Source: Euryarchaeota archaeon UBA242 (GTDB taxonomy: Archaea > Thermoplasmatota > Poseidoniia > Poseidoniales > Poseidoniaceae). From it: a DNA stretch of 12,467 nucleotides. This document shows, piece by piece, positions 6,571-12,467 of the stretch. Numbering within the stretch: the first letter of the stretch is position 1; every line of letters begins with the position of its first letter. The notes under the pieces are model-generated. The model was not told the DNA's origin. It saw only the letters and a list, made by a program, of their open reading frames with translations, and did not search any database. Where the stretch lies: contig DAJY01000037.1 in NCBI GenBank assembly GCA_002499015.1, forward strand, positions 1,368 through 13,834, written 5' to 3'. A program made the translations under genes and the position numbers.

Positions 6571-6594
6571 TCTTGACTATTCCTCTTGACTATT
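6571..6594 (-). repeat. 13-bp tandem duplication across the surface-protein stop codon
   Basis: The 11-mer tcttgactatt occurs at 6571-6581 and again at 6584-6594, a 13-bp period. On the coding strand the first copy is read as codons for N-S-Q-E and the second, shifted by one base, supplies the TAG stop. With one copy the frame would add seven residues (KAARLNY) and stop at a TAG overlapping the first base of the tRNA. Confidence 0.7.
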
Positions 6595-9500
6595 TTCATC
6601 TAAATCTACAGGCCGTGGTGGAGCAGAGGCATGTATTGCGACCAAGCGCTCAATTCTCTTCATTTCATATTCATCAACCACTAGTTTTCTCTTTTGACTT
6701 GCCATGAATAATCCAATTGCTGAAAATACGACCATCAGAATTGAAAGGCCTAACATTCCAGATGTGGCAGATAGGGACTCCTCTGAATTCTCTGCTACAT
6801 TGGCAAGTGGTATCGGCACTTTCCCCGTCTGGTTGAGGATTTGCAATGTTAAGCCAAGTCTTCCTGTTTTCCAGGCCTCTATTGTCCAGTTGAATTGTTG
6901 CCATTGACCCGGTTCGAGATAAACGACCTCTGTTGCGTATATCTTTCCATCAGAATCGGTTAGTAGTAAAGTGATTTCACCACCCAAAACCCCTTCGTTT
7001 ACAACTCGTGTTGTGATATTGATTTCCTCTCCGATAGTCGGACGGTAAGGTGTTGCTTGGATAAGATCAAATCTTGGTTCAAAGTCAATCCATCTAAATA
7101 ATGGTTGAATTGGCGAAAATGAACTACCATGGCCTTGTAATTCATATCCCGCTTTATCCGTAGCCTCAAACCAAATCTCAACACGGTCAAATGCTTGTAA
7201 TACAGATTGGTTTTCTAAGGTCATATCAACTATTGCCAAGAAGGTCGTAGTCGTTCCAGAATGTGAATTATAGGGTACGATGGCTTGTCCATAACTTCCC
7301 ATGACTATTTGATTTGCTCGACGGAAATGCCAATGCATGGTTATTTCTGTATTTTTCGTTCCTGCAGAATCAGAAATCAATACGACGACATCAACGTTTT
7401 CCATTTCATCAGAATTTATAATTGTCAGATATCCTGTTGGAATTGTTAATAATGGCGGAGAATCATCTATTGTCATATTGATAATTAGCGGTTGAGGAAT
7501 GGCAATACTGGTTTCTGAAATATATAATTCTAAGGTTGCAAATCTTTGCTTAACAATTTCATTATCAATCTCCAATAAAAGGTAAATATTACCATCAATG
7601 CCAAGTTCAATTATTCCATATGAATCTCTCTCAGTATCACTTAAATGCCAATTTAACACTGCTTCGGAGGGGAAATATTCTGCTGCCAATCCAGTTCCTT
7701 TGTGCATTAATGTTGCAAATAATTCTATCTCATCACCTCCAAGTAGCCACATATTGTTAGATTCAATTACTCCAACTGGTTCCGTAATATCTTTCAGACT
7801 GGTAATTTTTATTTCAATATCAAATGATGGTTGCCACAAAAAAATACTTATTTTGCTAACACCAAGGCCAAGGTCTTGTCCTTCATCGAATATTTTTAGA
7901 GAAGGAATTCCGCCACCTTGGGCTGAATTAAATGAACCGTTCCAGTCCAATCTAAATGCGAAATCGACATTCCAAGTCGCTGATTGTGGATGCTTCGTAA
8001 CAATAACTTGCGGTGCTGAAATGATACAAGATTGGTCGTATTCAATTATCATATACCTAGGGAAGTATGTAATGAAGCAATTAGAAAAATCGTCCCTTCC
8101 CAGCAATGCCAATTCAATTCTATCAAGTGTTTGAATACCATTTCCATCTGTAATATTGAATGAAAAGTGGTGCTCTTTCCCTGCTAATAGAACTCCCTGT
8201 ATTGTATCAAACTCTAGTGAAGCGAGGTCTATTACCGCATCCTGCCTGTTGGCAACTGTGATTGTGGCTAAGTCATTTTCTTCACCGAATGAACCACCAT
8301 TAGCGATATAATTACCGGCTAAATCTTCACCGACAAAATATACACTAGCGCGGCCAGCCATTTCGGAGGGTGCTTTGATTTGTTCATCATCCAATAACGG
8401 CAAATCAATATCGGTTGATAATAAACCGCTATTCAGTGTAACGCTAATTTCTCTATATTCATTGGCTTGCATTATTCCATCATTATTACTATCATCATGA
8501 TTCTCTAGCCAATAATACATCCTTAGAGGACTTGCTAGCCCATCTGAATCCTCAATGAATAATCGTAATGCAAGAGATTGCCCCGACATCCAGACGTGGC
8601 CATCGGCTGGAGTGATCCCCCCTGAGTCAAGTGCATATATTGCAATTATTTTTGGCACTTCAATATCGATGATAAAGGGGACGAAAATTGAGTTTGCAGT
8701 TGTATCAATACTTGTTGACGAGTTCTCACTTAATGGACCTACACGACTTATTGAGGGACGTATTTCAAAGCGTGTTCCGCTAGGGAATTGTCCAAATGAT
8801 TGTGGAACTATCAACTCTCGGCCAAATACAGAATTTTGATTCAAGGGCGAGTACCATATTTGCGACCAAATAATTGGCTCACCTATCCACTCATCCATTC
8901 CACCGGATTCATTCTTTGGAGGGACTGCCTTCATCTCAATTTGAATCTCTGCTGAATCTTGTGGAGCCCATGCATTGGCAATACCTTCGAATCTAACTTT
9001 ACCTGTTACCGATAGAGTTTGATTTGGCTGTAAATGGAAAGGCCACATCGGGTTAAAAGCATCCCCTAATTGCTTGGAATCACCAGAAATAACATTGAAA
9101 TCAATTATTTCTAAATCATTCTCAAATTCGTTAAATGGCGTTGAACGTACTAAATATCCTGGGCCAACTTCAAACCCTTCCTCATCTGTTGATAAAACCA
9201 AATAATGGATTTCATCAATATCGTCCAGCAGCCAATGTGTATCGATTGACCAATCGACTTCTACACTATTCAGCATTATTTGGATTTGGGAACTTGCTGT
9301 ATTCAAACTTGCTAATCCAGTTCCCTTGACTTGACGGAAAGTAGGGTTGCTTTGAATATTAACAACTTCAACCTCAACAAATGAATCACTCTGTAATGGT
9401 GAAGTTGATAGCATTAAAGTGACTTTTTCTATTTTGGTTTGGAAGTCAAATAATGGGTCGCTGCTCTCTGTTCGCCAACTTAATGTGGTCAAGTTTATGT

Positions 9501-12467
9501 TCTGATCTGGAACCCAACGGCTTGCACTAATTGAAGAAATACTATCTTCCATTATTGGCTCGTCAACCCAGCCAAAGTCAACTTTAATCGCGCCCCTTGA
9601 GGTTTGGACGGTCATTGGAATACTAACAACTTCCCTAATTCCACCTTGGAAATAATAATCGATTATATTGTCAACCGATGAAGCGTTGACAGATTGTATA
9701 ATATCGTTGAATATCATTTGACCTGGACTTGATTCAAAGATTGTCAGATTATTACCGAGTATTATTTTTATATCTCTAGGTGCGAAAAGGCAATCTGGTT
9801 CAAACATTACTGAAGTAATTTCATCACCTGCAAACATGGTTAGACTCAATGTAGTTGAATTTCTAAAGGAGGTGCTGCTTGCCATTTCATAGATAGTTCT
9901 CGATGGGGATTCCTCCCATTGCTGAAGATTAACAATTAACCCTGGATGGGAAATGGTAGTGTTATCTCCAACGATAGTCAATCTTCCATTGTTCATAGGG
10001 CACGCTGCGTTAATATCCCATGAAATTGAAGTCTGACCAGTAGACATAATGTCCAGTCCACTTGAGTAATCAATATTGGACTGACCGAAAATAGTGTAAT
10101 CTCTAGATTGGTATTGTAAGTGAAATGCATCTAAATATGAATTTGAACCAAAATTTAGATTTTTCAATACTGGAGTTTGTAACGGATAGATTGAGCTCAT
10201 TCTTACTCTGACTTGGAATTGTGAATGAATACTACGGTCTAGATCAATTGATAACGGAAGTGTTTTGTTTTGTAATCCAAAGATTTCACTTCCGTTTGCC
10301 GAGAGGATATCGAATCTAATGCTGGTGCCTCCTGTTTGTTCAACGAAACCGTCCAATATTCCACCATTTTGAAAATCATCATCAAATGAAATCAAATCTG
10401 AAATCCATTCTCCTTGTGGTTCGTATACATCGACTTCAACACCTGCATCATCCAAATACCAGCCATCTAATTCCACATAGGTATCGGAGAAGAAAGTAAA
10501 CCTCGCTCTGACACTTTGCCCAGTAAGATTACTGATGTCAGATTGCTTCAAATCAAATCCTCTAACGACATTATGACAACCGCCATTGACTTTGGAACCA
10601 TCAAATATTCCTTGACCATAAAATGGTGAAAAGGTATTGACTTGAGAGATTTGGTCATGGAATCCATTCAGGTCTGGTGGAATATACCACCAACTGTCTC
10701 CACCATCTGTTGAAAGTGAAACCGCCCCCCCATCCCAAGCTGCTTCGGTGCAAACCCAACTTTTGAAAGAAAGTCTTGCAGTAGCGTTTTCAGGAATATC
10801 ATAAATTGGAGTTATTAGATGAGTTCGCATATTACTGGTATATTTGTTGTCCAGATATATCCCCGCTCCATTAGTTCCCGAGGGCCATGATGCTGGTCCA
10901 AATCCAGCAGCATTACTTACCGCACCAACTTCAAACTTTCTCGTATCACTAGTTTGTATAGACCAGCCTGCTGGTGCTAGGTTTCCACTATCAAAGCGGT
11001 AGTATGTGTCTTTTGGACCATTGGCTCCAAGAAGGTTGGTCCAAATCCATTGATTCGCACTTATTCCAGAATAATTTAGCCAACCACTCTGATTACCATA
11101 AAGGCCATCACTCGAACTGGTAAAATTAGCAATGATTCTTTTTTGAGCACTCGAAGTACTGCGGTTGGCATAAACCGCAATATCGTCGATGACCATTCCT
11201 TCCCAACCAGATGAAGATAGACCCCCATAATTTACAATTGAATCGGTTTGAACAAGGAACCTGAATAGGGCATTACTTGCATTGACATGGCTAGACACAT
11301 TCGCTGGTAGTGAATAACGAATCGGTACCCAACCGCTGGATTCGGTTTGATGAAAGGTTCCTTGATACCATATTCCGTTTCCTGGATGCCCCGGTGAAAG
11401 AGAAAGTAAAAACCAATTTGTTCCATTGTCAAGTGATAACCAAGTGGTCATTCCATCGTTAGTGCCACCTTCGATATCCCAATTGGTAAATAATTCAACC
11501 TCTAGTGCTCCGCTCAAATTGCTAAGGTTTGCTGGAACAATCAATCTACCATTTGCATTTGGTGCGTAATCTCCGTTCAAACTTCCGTGTAACCATGCAC
11601 CAGATTGATCTCCATCATTATGTAACCTCAAATCATCAAAGAATACTCCTGCACGAGCGCTGACTGTTGAAGAGGTCTGTAGACATAACCTGATTTTGAT
11701 TTCATTACTTTGTGATGAAACAATCGAATCTAATTGGAACCTCTGTGAAAGCCAGGCATCGCTTTGACCAGACCAAACCATTGAAGGTGAACCATTTAGT
11801 GAACTAGAATTACTATAATTGGAATCTGGGGTGATCACCTGCCATATCCCGGAATCATTCATCACTTCAATCCAAACAGCATCTGAATCTAAAAGAGAAA
11901 GCCATATCTTTGTTGTCAATGAATAATTATTGACATAATTAGGAACCTCAAAAACAGATGAACTAAGGCATGAATTAAAGTTTTGATAAATATCCCCTAA
12001 TGCCCTTGAACTCAAATATCCGATTCCTTGACTTGTACTAGATGGTACGGATTGGTTACTTGAAGTGTTGAGTGAATCTATCGTCGGACGTAATATATGC
12101 CATATATCATCATTATCTCCATGCCCCATCCAATCGATAGGAGTGTGAACATTCTGTTCAAAATCAGTTAATGTTCCAAGCGATGAATTAGTGGCTAGCG
12201 TAAGCATTCCAGCATGCCCAATGCCATTAGTATAATTGTGCGTACCGTTCCAATTATTAGCAGATTGTGGGCCAAACATTGTTCCATTGCCGTTGGTTGA
12301 ACTAAAAAGAGGTTGGATTGATATTTCTGCTGCGCTAACGCTTTGATTATATGGAATATTAATCGAAGAAGAAAGAGTTTGGTTCACACCGGTTTGGTTG
12401 GAGTTTGGATAGAACGAATCTGGCCCTGACCAATGCTCAATTAATGCTGACTTTGATGAAAAACCGG
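6577..12467 (-). CDS. giant modular surface protein, C-terminally membrane-anchored, 5' end beyond the window
   Basis: At least 1962 codons, open to the right edge. A GTG at 12387 could be mistaken for the start, but 26 open codons precede it and it gives no signal peptide, so the true start lies outside. Numbering here is from that GTG. Residues about 120-655 hold three jelly-roll/MAM-like domains that end in FFDD (249), VIDD (399) and GWYLDD (642-647). Two Ig-like repeats resemble each other, about 1241-1367 and 1638-1757; the first contains an EF-hand-like calcium loop (1299-1310). A CARDB-like domain (about 1772-1853) precedes one membrane helix (1878-1897), a QKRK stop-transfer cluster and a 39-residue charged cytoplasmic tail. 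At least 15 N-x-S/T sequons occur in the first 300 residues, and only eight Cys in all. These features suggest a glycosylated, calcium-stabilised adhesion or cell-envelope protein. The substrate or partner is unknown. Confidence 0.9.
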   Translation of the reverse strand, partial: GFSSKSALIEHWSGPDSFYPNSNQTGVNQTLSSSINIPYNQSVSAAEISIQPLFSSTNGNGTMFGPQSANNWNGTHNYTNGIGHAGMLTLATNSSLGTLTDFEQNVHTPIDWMGHGDNDDIWHILRPTIDSLNTSSNQSVPSSTSQGIGYLSSRALGDIYQNFNSCLSSSVFEVPNYVNNYSLTTKIWLSLLDSDAVWIEVMNDSGIWQVITPDSNYSNSSSLNGSPSMVWSGQSDAWLSQRFQLDSIVSSQSNEIKIRLCLQTSSTVSARAGVFFDDLRLHNDGDQSGAWLHGSLNGDYAPNANGRLIVPANLSNLSGALEVELFTNWDIEGGTNDGMTTWLSLDNGTNWFLLSLSPGHPGNGIWYQGTFHQTESSGWVPIRYSLPANVSSHVNASNALFRFLVQTDSIVNYGGLSSSGWEGMVIDDIAVYANRSTSSAQKRIIANFTSSSDGLYGNQSGWLNYSGISANQWIWTNLLGANGPKDTYYRFDSGNLAPAGWSIQTSDTRKFEVGAVSNAAGFGPASWPSGTNGAGIYLDNKYTSNMRTHLITPIYDIPENATARLSFKSWVCTEAAWDGGAVSLSTDGGDSWWYIPPDLNGFHDQISQVNTFSPFYGQGIFDGSKVNGGCHNVVRGFDLKQSDISNLTGQSVRARFTFFSDTYVELDGWYLDDAGVEVDVYEPQGEWISDLISFDDDFQNGGILDGFVEQTGGTSIRFDILSANGSEIFGLQNKTLPLSIDLDRSIHSQFQVRVRMSSIYPLQTPVLKNLNFGSNSYLDAFHLQYQSRDYTIFGQSNIDYSSGLDIMSTGQTSISWDINAACPMNNGRLTIVGDNTTISHPGLIVNLQQWEESPSRTIYEMASSTSFRNSTTLSLTMFAGDEITSVMFEPDCLFAPRDIKIILGNNLTIFESSPGQMIFNDIIQSVNASSVDNIIDYYFQGGIREVVSIPMTVQTSRGAIKVDFGWVDEPIMEDSISSISASRWVPDQNINLTTLSWRTESSDPLFDFQTKIEKVTLMLSTSPLQSDSFVEVEVVNIQSNPTFRQVKGTGLASLNTASSQIQIMLNSVEVDWSIDTHWLLDDIDEIHYLVLSTDEEGFEVGPGYLVRSTPFNEFENDLEIIDFNVISGDSKQLGDAFNPMWPFHLQPNQTLSVTGKVRFEGIANAWAPQDSAEIQIEMKAVPPKNESGGMDEWIGEPIIWSQIWYSPLNQNSVFGRELIVPQSFGQFPSGTRFEIRPSISRVGPLSENSSTSIDTTANSIFVPFIIDIEVPKIIAIYALDSGGITPADGHVWMSGQSLALRLFIEDSDGLASPLRMYYWLENHDDSNNDGIMQANEYREISVTLNSGLLSTDIDLPLLDDEQIKAPSEMAGRASVYFVGEDLAGNYIANGGSFGEENDLATITVANRQDAVIDLASLEFDTIQGVLLAGKEHHFSFNITDGNGIQTLDRIELALLGRDDFSNCFITYFPRYMIIEYDQSCIISAPQVIVTKHPQSATWNVDFAFRLDWNGSFNSAQGGGIPSLKIFDEGQDLGLGVSKISIFLWQPSFDIEIKITSLKDITEPVGVIESNNMWLLGGDEIELFATLMHKGTGLAAEYFPSEAVLNWHLSDTERDSYGIIELGIDGNIYLLLEIDNEIVKQRFATLELYISETSIAIPQPLIINMTIDDSPPLLTIPTGYLTIINSDEMENVDVVVLISDSAGTKNTEITMHWHFRRANQIVMGSYGQAIVPYNSHSGTTTTFLAIVDMTLENQSVLQAFDRVEIWFEATDKAGYELQGHGSSFSPIQPLFRWIDFEPRFDLIQATPYRPTIGEEINITTRVVNEGVLGGEITLLLTDSDGKIYATEVVYLEPGQWQQFNWTIEAWKTGRLGLTLQILNQTGKVPIPLANVAENSEESLSATSGMLGLSILMVVFSAIGLFMASQKRKLVVDEYEMKRIERLVAIHASAPPRPVDLDENSQEE
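6697..6756 (-). other. C-terminal membrane anchor of the surface protein
   Basis: Encodes residues 1878-1897, about 20 hydrophobic residues running from MLGLSILMVV to LFMAS, followed directly by QKRKL. The positive cluster on the C-terminal side places the tail of about 39 residues in the cytoplasm and the roughly 1900 preceding residues outside. Confidence 0.85.
8458..8493 (-). other. EF-hand-like calcium-binding loop in the surface protein
   Basis: The encoded twelve residues DSNNDGIMQANE fit the EF-hand loop: D1, N3, D5, G6, hydrophobic M8 and E12, at residues 1299-1310. Single loops of this kind are common in archaeal extracellular proteins and suggest calcium-stabilised folding. The flanking helices of a full EF-hand are not evident; it sits between predicted beta-strands. 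Confidence 0.6.

Noticed and set aside
7598..8134. 178-codon plus-strand open frame
   Set aside because: Antisense shadow of the surface-protein gene; Ser/Ile-rich translation with no recognisable motif or ribosome binding site.
12385..12387. GTG as start of the giant surface protein
   Set aside because: The frame is open for 26 further codons to the window edge, no ribosome binding site is present, and this start would leave a membrane-anchored extracellular protein without a signal peptide.
1..12467. CRISPR array, insertion sequence, prophage or defence system
   Set aside because: No spaced direct repeats, terminal inverted repeats, transposase, integrase, nuclease or Cas-like motifs were found on either strand.

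Overview
The window looks archaeal, most likely a planktonic euryarchaeon of the marine group II (Poseidoniales) kind. The base composition is A+T-rich. There is a PssA-type membrane-lipid synthase, an archaeal-type phosphoglycolate phosphatase, a cysteine-free ArsR-like regulator, strong GGAGGTGA-type ribosome binding sites inside an operon, short AT-rich divergent promoters with almost no leader, T-tracts at gene ends, a class II tRNA-Leu, and an enormous Asn/Ser/Thr-rich surface protein with a C-terminal membrane anchor. The taxonomic assignment is inference from gene content; no marker gene is present that would settle it.

Layout. Positions 1-5494 hold five genes, all on the minus strand and read right to left: a heavy-metal P1B-type ATPase (2717-5494), a winged-helix regulator (2154-2663), a protein of three tandem zinc ribbons (1718-2110), a PssA-family CDP-archaeol/serine transferase (812-1708), and a Glu/Arg-rich coiled-coil protein cut by the left window edge (1-674). 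The zinc-ribbon and pssA genes are tightly coupled: the pssA ribosome binding site overlaps the preceding stop codon. A 14-bp palindrome lies between the ATPase and the regulator. At 5495-5547 a compact divergent promoter, an all-A/T core flanked by CCGAT/ATCGG arms, separates the ATPase from a plus-strand HAD phosphatase (5548-6291).

The 167-bp gap 6292-6458 is a convergent terminator zone with T-tracts on both strands and one hairpin plus T-run. A tRNA-Leu(CAA) with an encoded CCA end follows on the minus strand (6459-6543). The rest, 6577-12467, is one minus-strand reading frame of at least 1962 codons that runs off the right edge, so its true start and signal peptide are not in the window. 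It encodes a modular extracellular protein: jelly-roll/MAM-like domains ending in xDD motifs, Ig-like repeats, an EF-hand loop, a CARDB-like domain, one C-terminal membrane helix and a short charged cytoplasmic tail.

How the genes work together. No pathway unites the window. The left cluster combines metal export, a regulator without metal ligands, a small zinc-binding protein and lipid head-group synthesis, so a membrane/metal homeostasis link is possible but unproven. I see no CRISPR array, insertion sequence, integrase or phage gene. The strongest points for a second look are the giant surface protein, the mixed metal-site signature of the ATPase, and the symmetric DNA elements beside the ATPase and the regulator.
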